Positions 11,038 through 21,737 of a stretch of 64,000 nucleotides of DNA are shown here, one piece after another. A program made the position numbers and the translations under genes. Every line of letters starts with the position of its first letter. Positions within the stretch are counted from its first letter, which is position 1. The notes beneath the pieces were generated by a model, which was not told the DNA's origin, did not search any database, and saw only the letters and a program-made list of their open reading frames with translations. The DNA comes from Flectonema sp. DT1601 (lineage: Eukaryota; Euglenozoa; Diplonemea; Diplonemida; Diplonemidae): positions 930,001 to 994,000 of the forward strand of contig OZ025813.1 of the NCBI GenBank assembly GCA_964019425.1, given 5' to 3'.

Positions 11038-12222
11038 ATGATTTGTTGTGAGAAAACGTGTCTTTTTTTATTTTTTATTTTTTTTTTTTAAATATTTTCT
11101 TTTTATGGTAGATTATTTTTTGGTCTCTCCCCTCCTCTTTTCCCACCACTACACCCCCCATATCTCCCCCTTCCTTGAGCTTGATTATACGAGTATCAAT
11201 CACCCCCCTGTTTTTTTTTATTGTTTTTAGTTCTGTAGCCGGCACTGAAGAATCCATTTCAAAAAGACACAGCTGATACAAGAAGAGGTTTTTTTTTTTT
11301 TTTTCCTTAACGGCGAAAAACAAACATGGAGGTCGAGTGATCATTGTTGTCTCAAAAAAAAAAAAATAAAATAAAATAAAAAAAAAAAAGTAGCCGCTTG
11401 TCACAAACAATTCACGAATTGTGAATTTTTGATTTTTTTTTTTTTTTTTTTTTTTGTAGGTAATATAAGTTATGAGAGTGAGTGAATGTGTATTTTCAAT
11501 TCCTTTCGATCTATTCTCAAGCTTTAACTAGACGTGATGACAAACCCCTACTAAGAAATATAGCTTGTGTGATTTGGATTTGGTTCTGTGACCTTTAAAT
11601 GGTCATTTTTTTGTCCCATCCCATCTGCTTTCTAATCCGCTTAGATATGGGACCCCGATTATTTTATTATTTTTTCTAATTTTTTTTTTTTTTTTTTTTG
11701 TTGTTTTTTTTTTTTTTTTCCCCTCATCGTATGATGTAACTGGAAAAAAAAAAAAAAAAAAAAAAGGTTTTCTTTAGATAAGCACTTTCGTTTCATAATA
11801 AATTATAATTAAAAAAAAAAAAAAAGATGGCCTTGATTTATGCGTGCATTTTGTATCATCAACCCTGGTATAATCTACAACAGCCAATTATCCGTTTTCT
11901 TTTTTTTTTTTTTCTTTTTTTTTTGCATCACGTTAATTGCTGCACTTCATTTCTGCATAGAAACTTTCCGAGTCCTCTTTAGATTTATACTCGGGTGGCA
12001 TAATCCACAGGGGGTGGGTGTTGCAGTGACGGGAAAGTTTACAAGCAGCTACCCGATGATGGAAATCAATCAAAAAATAATAATTAAAATAATTTTTTTT
12101 TTTTTTTTTTAAAACATCAACAAAAAACCAAATGTCGTAATGTCAAAAGTACTATTCAGAAACAGTGCAGTCGACAAAAAAAAAAAAAGCAGTTTTTTAA
12201 TTTCAGGTGTGTATGTGTCAAT
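11038..12222. other. Intergenic spacer rich in homopolymers
   Basis: Many T runs (near 11434-11456, 11682-11699) and A runs (near 11743-11765). Short ORFs here are poly-Lys or poly-Phe readings of these runs. A T-rich acceptor ends in TTTCAG at 12201-12206. I see no gene. Confidence 0.6.
12188..12206 (+). promoter_or_regulatory. Predicted trans-splice acceptor for the 12223 gene
   Basis: T-rich tract ending in TTTCAG, 16 bases before the start codon. There is no upstream coding exon to join. Confidence 0.6.
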
Positions 12223-12798
12223 ATGGAAAATAACTATTCAACAGACACGCAAACTATTCTGAAAAATCGTCTTCAGCTTCTAGAAGGAGAAACAAAGGTA
12301 GGTGACAAGTGGCCGCTACTAATAATAATTATAAATGTAATTCTATGGATTGGCACAGTTCCAACAATGGTTATGCTCGCAATCTTTGAAGCAGGTAAGC
12401 AGCCATCGTTTGCGAAAGACGTAACACTTCCGTCATCACTTTGGGTTATCAATTCACTTCAGTTTTTTGCTAACTTATTTGGAGCTTATGGGGGTTATGT
12501 ATTGAAAACATCTTCAAAAACTTCGTTTGTAAAAAACATGTTGACCGCTCAAATTATTAATGTTCTGCTAGCTGTGGTGATGATAATATTACAGGTGGTG
12601 GCTGTAGTTCAATTTCAGTCAACCAAATTAGCATCTGATCATCCGTGGACGATTGCTATATTTAGCATATATAGTGTCTACCAGTCGGTTTTGTTTGTTA
12701 TTTGGGGAGTTATTTCATATGGTGCATTCACTCTTAGGGAATTCTGCAAAATAGAAAGTAGTATGGGAGTGTCTCCTATAAATCATAACAGTGATTGA
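12223..12798 (+). CDS. Four-helix integral membrane protein, unknown
   Basis: A 191-residue protein with four hydrophobic helices at about residues 31-56, 70-94, 104-131 and 141-170, and short polar ends. The topology resembles tetraspan proteins (MARVEL, claudin or tetraspanin-like), but the tetraspanin CCG motif and paired loop cysteines are absent, so I do not assign a family. The N-terminal 28 residues and C-terminal 21 residues would lie on the same side of the membrane. It lies just upstream of the hydrolase array; no functional link is evident. Confidence 0.7.
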   Translation: MENNYSTDTQTILKNRLQLLEGETKVGDKWPLLIIIINVILWIGTVPTMVMLAIFEAGKQPSFAKDVTLPSSLWVINSLQFFANLFGAYGGYVLKTSSKTSFVKNMLTAQIINVLLAVVMIILQVVAVVQFQSTKLASDHPWTIAIFSIYSVYQSVLFVIWGVISYGAFTLREFCKIESSMGVSPINHNSD

Positions 12799-13212
12799 GT
12801 TATATGGAATCGGTTGGATTGATCGAAATGAAATTCTCACTCTCGCATTATGTTAACTTTCGATGGTTCTTTTTTTTTTTTTTTTTTTTCCGAATCACGA
12901 TAACGGCATTCTTACTAACACCGATTAGACTTGTTTTACTCGATTGCTGTTAATTCTAATTCGATTCTGTTATGTTTCTTATTCATCTCTTTTTATAAAG
13001 TTATCATGTTTGACTTTATTTTGTTCACTCAGCAAAACATGGCTTTGATTCAAATATTTTTTATCAATTCAGTACACCATTGCAAGTAGTTGCGTATTGG
13101 AAGGAGGGGCAGAAGAAGATTTTGTTTAATAGTCATTCAGGTTTAAGAATGTTAGTTAGAGTGAACACCTTTATTATTCAGGTTCCCCCGTTCAGTAATT
13201 ATTTTTACGAAA
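12799..13212. other. Spacer upstream of the hydrolase array
   Basis: AT-rich, with a T-run near 12871. The last ~25 bases, from GTTCAG (13190-13195) to the start codon, match the leader of array copies 3 to 6. I see no gene. Confidence 0.6.
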
Positions 13213-15405
13213 ATGCTCGGGACGGCCCTAAAAATAGCATCGCTATTGGCCATCAGTTTAACAGCTGATGGTTACCAAACGAAGGATTGGTTGGTAGACA
13301 AGATGGACGAACCCGCAACGGTTGTGGTGAAGGGAGCGAACATCGAAATCGGCAACGGCATCGTGAGCAGGACGTTTACAACGACTCCGGCATTCGGAAC
13401 CATCGACCTGACTCTGAACGCGACTCTCGAGTACGGAGGGGAGCAATCAGCATTCAGGGCGATGACGAACGAGTCTCTGGTAACCCTGAACGGAACACAA
13501 TACCTGATTGGAGGTTTGAGACAAGCTTCGACCTTCAGAGCGTACTGCAACAGGACTGAGTTGTCACTCCTGCCACCTGCGACTGAGAACTTCTTCAAGT
13601 ACTCCAACCACACGGTTTCTGCACCTGTTGCACCATTCCCATGGACTCCTGGAACCCGTCATTCTTCGAAGAACGTGAACTGGCCTCCAAAGGGTGTGGT
13701 GTTGTCGGTGAAGTTTCTTCCGTCGTCTGCGAACATGCCGCAGCTCGCTGTGACTCTTCACTTCCAGGTCATCCAGGGTGTTCCTATGATTCAGAAGTGG
13801 ATGACGATGGACTTGTTATCGGGACAAGCAGTGTCTGTGACTGCTGCTATTGTTGATCAGCTGGCAGTGATGCCTCGCTTTGGTGCGTACTTCGGACACG
13901 GTTCATTCTCCCCAACGCAGGGAGACAATGGAGCTGCGAACACCGCAGTGCCTCTGCCATTGTTGTACACGATGACTGACCAGGCTCACTTGGGAAGATG
14001 CAGGTGGTCTGACGACTACTCAAAGTCATCGAACCCTGTTCCTGGATGCAGCACTTGCAAGGACGAGGGCGCTTCAGAACCTCTCCTGTCTTGTGACTAC
14101 AGTTTGGGACCTGGTGCCATCATCACTTCCAGTAATCCATTTGTCAGTTACCAAGTTCTGCACTTGATGGCCGACAGCACTGATCTGGAACGTCACTCAT
14201 TGTCGAGACACCGTGTGACGGAAGCTTTGGCTCCGCACGTTATGGAGAACCCGGTTTTCTTTCACGGGACCAGTGTCAACGGTGACGGATTCAAGAACGC
14301 GATTGATCAGATGGCTGAAGTTGGGTTTGAGATGTTCATCTTCAGTTTCGGGACTGGATTCAACTTAGAAAACAATGATCCAGCTTATCTGAAAACAATC
14401 AAGGAACAGATTGCTTACGCAAAGTCGAAGGGAATTGAAGTTGGTGGGTACGATTTGATCTGCCTCGATAGAGGAGGTAGTGTTCCAGAGAAGTACCGTG
14501 CTGTTGGTAATGAAGGTGATGCATGCTTTGCTTCTGGTTGGTATGACGAGCTTCACTCGAAGATCCTGAACTTCATCAACGAAACCGGCCTATCGATGCT
14601 TGAGACTGATGGACCTTACGGAGGTGAGAGTTGTGGGTCGACTACTCACGAGCACCATTTCGGTCTGGAGGATTCTATTTACCAACAAAACAAGTACCAG
14701 AGTCAGTTCTACCTAGAAATGAGGAAGCTCAACGTTTTCGTGAATCAGCCAGACAACTACTTCTTCCAGGGAGGTTCAAAGAGTGGAATGGGATACGACG
14801 AGCAGCAGTACTCCCTTCCGAGATTCAGAGATTTATCGATCTCGAGAATGGGAATGTACGATGATCTGTACCTTCACTTACCTACTCAGGGATGGATGTT
14901 TTTGCCTATCCAAGACTACCACGCTGGAGGAGGAGATGCTGCGTTTGCCGGACACGAGAAAGCTTATGAATGGGGTCTTGCACAGTACCTTGGTGCTGGT
15001 GTCGCCGCTTTTTACAGAGGACCACATCCTTACACCACTGACTCAATGAAGGCGATCTTGACGAAGTGGATTTCTTTCTACAAGGCACACCGTGAGACCC
15101 TCGTGAAGCCAATCGTTCACATCCGCAGACCTAACCTGCAGTCATGGGATGGATGGCTCCACGTCAATCCGTTTTCGTCGACTTCTGAAATCGGTGTTGC
15201 GATGTTCTTCAATCCGACTCCGCAGGGTATCAACTCCTTCGCATCAATTGATGTTTACTACACGGGTGCTGGTAGCAGTGTGAAGGTGACTATTAACGGT
15301 GATTCTTCAACGACAAAGACCTACCCTGTAACCCGTTCTAGATTAGTCATTCCACTTGTGTTGCAGCCTGAGTCTGTGAACTATATTGTTATTGATCGTG
15401 TTTAA
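13213..15405 (+). CDS. Secreted glycosidase-like enzyme, array copy 1
   Basis: A 730-residue protein with signal peptide at residues 1-20 and several N-glycosylation sequons, so it is probably secreted or lysosomal. Residues about 30-300 look like a beta-rich N-terminal domain. Residues about 345-640 look like a TIM-barrel hydrolase core, with ENPVFFHGTS, LETDGPYGGESCG (463-475), NQPDNYFFQGG (511-521), LPTQGWMFLPIQDYHAGG and AYEWGLAQYLGAGVAA. A beta-rich C-terminal domain ends the protein. From memory this arrangement resembles bacterial-type hydrolases related to alpha-galactosidases (GH36/clan D). Family assignment is tentative, and D465 is only a candidate catalytic acid. Copy 1 has GCSTC at 278-282, FNLENNDPAYLKTIKEQ at 383-399, D419 and the unique F600. 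The acceptor AG is at 13194-13195. Confidence 0.85.
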   Translation: MLGTALKIASLLAISLTADGYQTKDWLVDKMDEPATVVVKGANIEIGNGIVSRTFTTTPAFGTIDLTLNATLEYGGEQSAFRAMTNESLVTLNGTQYLIGGLRQASTFRAYCNRTELSLLPPATENFFKYSNHTVSAPVAPFPWTPGTRHSSKNVNWPPKGVVLSVKFLPSSANMPQLAVTLHFQVIQGVPMIQKWMTMDLLSGQAVSVTAAIVDQLAVMPRFGAYFGHGSFSPTQGDNGAANTAVPLPLLYTMTDQAHLGRCRWSDDYSKSSNPVPGCSTCKDEGASEPLLSCDYSLGPGAIITSSNPFVSYQVLHLMADSTDLERHSLSRHRVTEALAPHVMENPVFFHGTSVNGDGFKNAIDQMAEVGFEMFIFSFGTGFNLENNDPAYLKTIKEQIAYAKSKGIEVGGYDLICLDRGGSVPEKYRAVGNEGDACFASGWYDELHSKILNFINETGLSMLETDGPYGGESCGSTTHEHHFGLEDSIYQQNKYQSQFYLEMRKLNVFVNQPDNYFFQGGSKSGMGYDEQQYSLPRFRDLSISRMGMYDDLYLHLPTQGWMFLPIQDYHAGGGDAAFAGHEKAYEWGLAQYLGAGVAAFYRGPHPYTTDSMKAILTKWISFYKAHRETLVKPIVHIRRPNLQSWDGWLHVNPFSSTSEIGVAMFFNPTPQGINSFASIDVYYTGAGSSVKVTINGDSSTTKTYPVTRSRLVIPLVLQPESVNYIVIDRV

Positions 15406-16486
15406 GTACTATAGATTTGATTGTCCTTTTTTTAATTATATTTGTTTTTTTATTTTGAAACCCTTTATTAGGAATCGATGTATTGATTTTGCGAATTAAA
15501 AGCAATTCATGTTATTGCGTATCAATAGCAAATCAACTTTTTATTCTGAACTAGATCGTTTTTTTCCCGTCGCATTTAATTCTGCTTTCCTCCACGTGTA
15601 TTTTGTTTCTCTTCCTACCTATCAAATACATGTATGTGGAAGCGACTGTAGGAATTAATTTTCTTTTAGTGATTTTTTGAGTTCAAAAGTGAATTTTCTT
15701 ATTCTCTTGCGAAAGAACGTTTAAAAAATCAGTTATTAGTTTTTTTTTTTTTTTTTTTTTTTTTTTCAAAACTCGATAGCCAACGTTACAATTCCTCTCA
15801 CCTCAAACGTATCTTACTCCTCTCATTGATAAATCATATATTTGTTTACTGGGGAGCTTACTTATTATGAATATTAGAAAATAGTTATTGCATTGTGCTT
15901 GAATACAAAATAAATAATTCGAACTCATTGTCTCAGTGGTGGAATTGTTTATTCTTTCTTAATGAGCATTTTCTCCAAATATTTATTGTACTTACAAACA
16001 CCATTGTTCGGTAGAAAGAGAATTGTGTCAGCGTAACTAACCTATTCCCTTTATTAGGATTTTCTACTGGTTGCGCACAAACAAAATAAAAGTGTGAGTG
16101 AGTAAGTAAAAAAGTGAAGTTTGCCGATTCTTTTTTCTGGTACGTCCATTTCGATGAGCAAACGTATTGCTGGGACACCATAAACTGAGATTTCTTTCTT
16201 CAAATAAAACATAAGTCGAATAACTTGAAAATAGAGTTTTTCTGTAGAAGGTTTCATTTTTACTGGATCCCTCATTCTTCTTCTGGTTTCGTATTCTAAA
16301 CTGTGTTACTGTCTTTCTGATTGTAATTACATATTATTTATTCTTGTTGCTTTGCGATGTCACTTGGTAGCACATTCCGATCTGTTCGTGAGCTGTGTCC
16401 CATATTCTAGCATCTTGTTGTTGTTGACATGGAGGTCTGAAAATAATTAAAAATACTTACCTCCCTGTCCAGTTAATATTACGAAA
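15406..16486. other. Array spacer 1 with a dispersed repeat
   Basis: The first ~125 bases match the 3' flanks of copies 2 to 5, including a small hairpin (GTTATTG, loop CGTAT, CAATAGC). The remainder is unique among the spacers. Bases 16002-16136 match 62944-63090 in the opposite orientation. Two overlapping minus-strand ORFs (15933-16275) cover this segment; one reads IRLLIEMDVPEKRIGKLHFF and could be the worn 3' end of an element or gene. Confidence 0.6.
16002..16136 (-). repeat. Dispersed repeat, copy in array spacer
   Basis: The reverse complement contains AAAGAATCGG, TGTGCGCAACC and the block CCTAATAAAGG then AATAGGTTAGTTACGCTGAC, all found in the same order at 62944-63090 on the + strand. 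The central ~40 bases match with about one indel. The sequence is too short to name a family. Confidence 0.8.
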
Positions 16487-18679
16487 ATGCTCGGGACGGC
16501 CCTAAAAATAGCATCGCTATTGGCCATCAGTTTAACAGCTGATGGTTACCAAACGAAGGATTGGTTGGTAGACAAGATGGACGAACCCGCAACGGTTGTG
16601 GTGAAGGGAGCGAACATCGAAATCGGCAACGGCATCGTGAGCAGGACGTTTACAACGACTCCGGCATTCGGAACCATCGACCTGACTCTGAACGCGACCC
16701 TCGAGTACGGAGGGGAGCAATCAGCATTCAGGGCGATGACGAACGAGTCTCTGGTAACCCTGAACGGAACACAGTACCTGATTGGAGGTTTGAGACAAGC
16801 TTCGACCTTCAGAGCGTACTGCAACAGGACTGAGTTGTCACTCCTGCCACCTGCGACTGAGAACTTCTTCAAGTACTCCAACCACACAGTTTCTGCACCT
16901 GTTGCACCATTCCCATGGACTCCTGGAACCCGTCATTCTTCGAAGAACGTGAACTGGCCTCCAAAAGGTGTGGTGTTGTCGGTGAAGTTTCTTCCGTCGT
17001 CTGCGAACATGCCGCAGCTCGCTGTGACTCTTCACTTCCAGGTCATCCAGGGTGTTCCTATGATTCAGAAGTGGATGACGATGGACTTGTTGTCGGGACA
17101 AGCAGTGTCTGTGACTGCTGCTATTGTTGATCAGCTGGCAGTGATGCCTCGCTTTGGTGCGTACTTCGGACACGGTTCATTCTCCCCAACGCAGGGAGAC
17201 AATGGAGCTGCGAACACCGCAGTGCCTCTGCCATTGTTGTACACGATGACTGACCAGGCTCACTTGGGAAGATGCAGGTGGTCTGACGACTACTCAAAGT
17301 CATCGAACCCTGTTCCTGGATGCAGCACTTGCAAGGACGAGGGCGCTTCAGAACCTCTCCTGTCTTGTGACTACAGTTTGGGACCTGGTGCCATCATCAC
17401 TTCCAGTAATCCATTTGTCAGTTACCAAGTTCTGCACTTGATGGCCGACAGTACTGATCTGGAACGTCACTCATTGTCGAGGCACCGTGTGACGGAAGCT
17501 TTGGCTCCGCACGTTATGGAGAACCCGGTTTTCTTTCACGGGACCAGTGTCGACGGTGACGGATTCAAGAACGCGATTGATCAGATGGCTGAAGTTGGGT
17601 TTGAAATGTTCATCTTCAGTTTCGGGTCTGGATTCAAGATGGAAGACACTGACCCTTCGTACATTAACAAAATCAAGGGACAGATTGCTTACGCAAAGTC
17701 GAAGGGAATTGAAGTTGGTGGGTACGATTTGATCTGCCTTGCTAGAGGAGGTAGTGTTCCAGAGAAGTACCGTGCTGTTGGTAATGAAGGTGATGCATGC
17801 TTTGCTTCTGGTTGGTATGATGAACTAAATTCCATTATTCTTAACTTCATCAACGAAACCGGCCTATCGATGCTTGAGACTGATGGACCTTACGGAGGTG
17901 AGAGTTGCGGGTCGACTACTCACGAGCACCATTTCGGTCTGGAGGATTCTATTTACCAACAAAACAAGTACCAGAGCCAGTTCTACCATGAAATGAGGAA
18001 GCTCAACGTTTACGTGAATCAGCCAGACAACTACTACTTTCAGGGAGGTTCAAAGTCCACCATGGGATACGACGAGCAGCAGTACTCCCTTCCGAGATTT
18101 AGAGATTTATCGATCTCGAGAATGGGAATGTACGATGATCTGTACCTTCACTTACCTACTCAGGGATGGATGTTTTTGCCTATCCAAGACTACCACGCTG
18201 GAGGAGGAGATGCTGCGTTTGCTGGACACGAGAAAGCTTATGAATGGGGTCTTGCACAGTACCTTGGTGCTGGTGTCGCCGCTTGTTACAGAGGACCACA
18301 ACCATACACTACTGACTCAATGAAGGCGATCTTGACGAAGTGGATTTCTTTTTTCAAAACTCACCGTGAGACCCTCGTGAAGCCAATCGTTCACATCCGC
18401 AGACCTAACCTGCAGTCATGGGATGGATGGCTCCACGTCAATCCGTTTTCGTCGACTTCTGAAATCGGTGTTGCGATGTTCTTCAATCCGACTCCGCAGG
18501 GAATCAACTCCTTCGCATCAATTGATGTTTACTACACGGGTGCTGGTAGCAGTGTGAAGGTGACTATTAACGGTGATTCTTCAACGACAAAGACCTACCC
18601 TGTAACCCGTTCTAGATTAGTCATTCCACTTGTGTTGCAGCCTGAGTCTGTGAACTATATTGTTATTGACCGTGTCTAA
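16487..18679 (+). CDS. Secreted glycosidase-like enzyme, array copy 2
   Basis: Same 730-residue architecture as copy 1. Distinguishing patches are VDGDGF at 355-360, FKMEDTDPSYINKIKGQ at 383-399, DELNSII at 445-451, YVNQPDNYYFQ near 509-519, T525, and Q605 with FFKTHR at 622-627. Several of these patches also differ at synonymous sites, for example around 17819-17845, which points to conversion from a more diverged paralogue rather than point mutation. Its leader is unlike the others: the acceptor-like AG is at 16471-16472 within CTGTCCAG. No coding disruption is seen. Confidence 0.85.
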   Translation: MLGTALKIASLLAISLTADGYQTKDWLVDKMDEPATVVVKGANIEIGNGIVSRTFTTTPAFGTIDLTLNATLEYGGEQSAFRAMTNESLVTLNGTQYLIGGLRQASTFRAYCNRTELSLLPPATENFFKYSNHTVSAPVAPFPWTPGTRHSSKNVNWPPKGVVLSVKFLPSSANMPQLAVTLHFQVIQGVPMIQKWMTMDLLSGQAVSVTAAIVDQLAVMPRFGAYFGHGSFSPTQGDNGAANTAVPLPLLYTMTDQAHLGRCRWSDDYSKSSNPVPGCSTCKDEGASEPLLSCDYSLGPGAIITSSNPFVSYQVLHLMADSTDLERHSLSRHRVTEALAPHVMENPVFFHGTSVDGDGFKNAIDQMAEVGFEMFIFSFGSGFKMEDTDPSYINKIKGQIAYAKSKGIEVGGYDLICLARGGSVPEKYRAVGNEGDACFASGWYDELNSIILNFINETGLSMLETDGPYGGESCGSTTHEHHFGLEDSIYQQNKYQSQFYHEMRKLNVYVNQPDNYYFQGGSKSTMGYDEQQYSLPRFRDLSISRMGMYDDLYLHLPTQGWMFLPIQDYHAGGGDAAFAGHEKAYEWGLAQYLGAGVAACYRGPQPYTTDSMKAILTKWISFFKTHRETLVKPIVHIRRPNLQSWDGWLHVNPFSSTSEIGVAMFFNPTPQGINSFASIDVYYTGAGSSVKVTINGDSSTTKTYPVTRSRLVIPLVLQPESVNYIVIDRV

Positions 18680-19544
18680 GTACTATAGATTTGATTGTCC
18701 TTTTTTTAATTATATTTGTTTTTTTATTTTGAAACCCTTCATTAGGAATGGATTGATTGATTTTGCGGATTCAAAGCAATTCATGTTATTGCGTATCAAT
18801 AGCAAGTCATTCTTTTTTATTCTGAATTAAAATCGTTTGTTTCGTCGTATTTAATTCTGCTTCTTCCTGAGTTGAAGCCTGATTGGTGTTATTTTCAGAT
18901 ACAGGCAGTTGTTGTTAAAGCTCTCTATCGAGGGCTCCTTTATAAGTATTGAATCGTGCGTGTTATCCTCACAAAACCTACGGTGAAAAAAGCCCATAAT
19001 TTTTCAGCATGTTTCCTATTAATAATAGTAACAGAAAAAGAAAAATAATTTGCTTTTTTTAGTAGTACGACAATGCATATACGTATTCCATCGTTTTTCT
19101 TGATTGATGATTTGCAATATAATTCTATAATTTCGGATCATTTTTTTGACATCATAGCCAACTCTCTTTTATAATTACGTTGCTGTAGGTGACTTTTGAT
19201 TCTTCGTTTCTATACTTCTGAGCGAGTCGAATCGCGGGTAATTGAACCTGCGCATTTATTCCCAAGTATACTAATTGTCAATCATATTACGTTGGCTATA
19301 GTATTTTCGATGTCTCTGCTAACTTAATCAACAAGAAGTTCTTTTTTTTCTTTTTTTTCCAACGTTTTTTGCTTCATCGTTCTCCTGCCAATCATGAGTT
19401 ATAAAAAACTGTCATCGACAACATAAATACGTCTTCCCAACAGCTATTATTCATCATTTTTTGGAGATGGTAATTTAAATGAGTATTCATAGGTAGCTGA
19501 ACTAATTAAGTTGCTTCCCCCGTTCAGTAATTATTTTTACGAAA
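18680..19544. other. Array spacer 2
   Basis: The first ~125 bases match the common 3' flank with its hairpin; the remainder is unique AT-rich sequence with no ORF of note. The acceptor GTTCAG at 19522-19527 and the leader match copies 1 and 4-6. Confidence 0.6.
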
Positions 19545-21737
19545 ATGCTCGGGACGGCCCTAAAAATAGCATCGCTATTGGCCATCAGTTTAACAGCTTA
19601 TGGTTACCAAACGAAGGATTGGTTGGTAGACAAGATGGACGAACCCGCAACGGTTGTGGTGAAGGGAGCGAACATCGAAATCGGCAACGGCATCGTGAGC
19701 AGGACGTTTACAACGACTCCGGCATTCGGAACCATCGACCTGACTCTGAACGCGACCCTCGAGTACGGAGGGGAGCAATCAGCATTCAGGGCGATGACGA
19801 ACGAGTCTCTGGTAACCCTGAACGGAACACAGTACCTGATTGGAGGTTTGAGACAAGCTTCAACCTTCAGAGCGTACTGCAACAGGACTGAGTTGTCACT
19901 CCTGCCACCTGCGACTGAGAACTTCTTCAAGTACTCCAACCACACAGTTTCTGCACCTGTTGCACCATTCCCATGGACTCCTGGAACCCGTCATTCTTCG
20001 AAGAACGTGAACTGGCCTCCAAAGGGTGTGGTGTTGTCGGTGAAGTTTCTTCCGTCGTCTGCGAACATGCCGCAGCTCGCTGTGACTCTTCACTTCCAGG
20101 TCATCCAGGGTGTTCCTCTGATTCAGAAGTGGATGACGATGGACTTGTTATCGGGACAAGCAGTGTCTGTGACTGCTGCTATTGTTGATCAGCTGGCAGT
20201 GATGCCTCGCTTTGGTGCGTACTTCGGACACGGTTCATTCTCCCCAACGCAGGGAGACAATGGGGCTGCGAACACCGCAGTGCCTCTGCCATTGTTGTAC
20301 ACGATGACTGACCAGGCTCACTTGGGGAGATGCAGGTGGTCTGATGACTACTCAAAGTCATCGAACCCTGTTCCTTGGTGTTGGAAATGCAAGGACGAGG
20401 GCGCTTCAGAACCTCTCCTGTCTTGTGACTACAGTTTGGGACCTGGTGCCATCATCACTTCCAGTAATCCATTTGTCAGTTACCAAGTTCTGCACTTGAT
20501 GGCCGACAGTACTGATCTGGAACGTCACTCATTGTCGAGACACCGTGTGACGGAAGCTTTGGCTCCGCACGTTATGGAGAACCCGGTTTTCTTTCACGGG
20601 ACCAGTGTCGACGATTACGGATTCAGGAACGCGATTGATCAGATGGCTGAAGTTGGGTTTGAAATGTTCATCTTCAGTTTCGGGTCTGGATTCAAGATGG
20701 AAGACACTGACCGTTTCTACATTGATAAAATCAAGAGACGGATTGCTTACGCGAAGTCGAAAGGAATTGAAGTTGGTGGGTACGATTTGATCTGCCTTGC
20801 TAGAGGAGGTAGTGTTCCAGAGAAGTACCGTGCTGTTGGTAATGAAGGTGATGCATGCTTTGCTTCTGGTTGGTATGACGAGCTTCACTCGAAGATCCTG
20901 AACTTCATCAACGAAACCGGCCTATCGATGCTTGAGACTGATGGACCTTACGGAGGTGAGAGTTGTGGGTCGACTACTCACGAGCACCATTTCGGTCTGG
21001 AGGATTCTATTTACCAACAAAACAAGTACCAGAGTCAGTTCTACCATGAAATGAGGAAGCTCAACGTTTTCGTGAACCAGCCAGACAACTACTTCTTCCA
21101 GGGAGGTTCAAAGAGTGGAATGGGATACGACGAGCAGCAGTACTCCCTTCCGAGATTCAGAGATTTATCGATCTCGAGAATGGGAATGTACGATGATCTG
21201 TACCTTCACTTACCTACTCAGGGATGGATGTTTTTGCCTATCCAAGACTACCACGCTGGAGGACGGGATGCTGCGTTTGCTGGACACGAGAAAGCTTATG
21301 AATGGGGTCTTGCACAGTACCTTGGTGCTGGTGTCGCCGCTTGTTACAGAGGACCACATCCTTACACCACTGACTCAATGAAGGCGATCTTGACGAAGTG
21401 GATTTCTTTCTACAAGGCACACCGTGAGACCCTCGTGAAGCCAATCGTTCACATCCGCAGACCTAACCTGCAGTCATGGGATGGATGGCTCCACGTCAAT
21501 CCGTTTTCGTCGACTTCTGAAATCGGTGTTGCGATGTTCTTCAACCCGACTCCGCAGGGTATCAACTCCTTCGCATCAATTGATGTTTACTACACGGGTG
21601 CTGGTAGCAGTGTGAAGGTGACTATTAACGGTGATTCTTCAACGACAAAGACCTACCCTGTAACCCGTTCTAGATTAGTCATTCCACTTGTGTTGCAGCC
21701 TGAGTCTGTGAACTATATTGTTATTGATCGTGTTTAA
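19545..21737 (+). CDS. Secreted glycosidase-like enzyme, array copy 3
   Basis: 730 residues, same domains as copy 1. It carries Y19 in the signal peptide (shared with copy 5), L192, the WCWKC version of the 278-282 patch, VDDYGF at 355-360, FKMEDTDRFYIDKIKRR at 383-399, R574 in place of G574 and H605. Copies 3, 4 and 5 form one subgroup by these patches. The substitution of GCSTC by WCWKC keeps both cysteines but adds two Trp, a change typical of sugar-binding surfaces. That functional reading is inference. Confidence 0.85.
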   Translation: MLGTALKIASLLAISLTAYGYQTKDWLVDKMDEPATVVVKGANIEIGNGIVSRTFTTTPAFGTIDLTLNATLEYGGEQSAFRAMTNESLVTLNGTQYLIGGLRQASTFRAYCNRTELSLLPPATENFFKYSNHTVSAPVAPFPWTPGTRHSSKNVNWPPKGVVLSVKFLPSSANMPQLAVTLHFQVIQGVPLIQKWMTMDLLSGQAVSVTAAIVDQLAVMPRFGAYFGHGSFSPTQGDNGAANTAVPLPLLYTMTDQAHLGRCRWSDDYSKSSNPVPWCWKCKDEGASEPLLSCDYSLGPGAIITSSNPFVSYQVLHLMADSTDLERHSLSRHRVTEALAPHVMENPVFFHGTSVDDYGFRNAIDQMAEVGFEMFIFSFGSGFKMEDTDRFYIDKIKRRIAYAKSKGIEVGGYDLICLARGGSVPEKYRAVGNEGDACFASGWYDELHSKILNFINETGLSMLETDGPYGGESCGSTTHEHHFGLEDSIYQQNKYQSQFYHEMRKLNVFVNQPDNYFFQGGSKSGMGYDEQQYSLPRFRDLSISRMGMYDDLYLHLPTQGWMFLPIQDYHAGGRDAAFAGHEKAYEWGLAQYLGAGVAACYRGPHPYTTDSMKAILTKWISFYKAHRETLVKPIVHIRRPNLQSWDGWLHVNPFSSTSEIGVAMFFNPTPQGINSFASIDVYYTGAGSSVKVTINGDSSTTKTYPVTRSRLVIPLVLQPESVNYIVIDRV

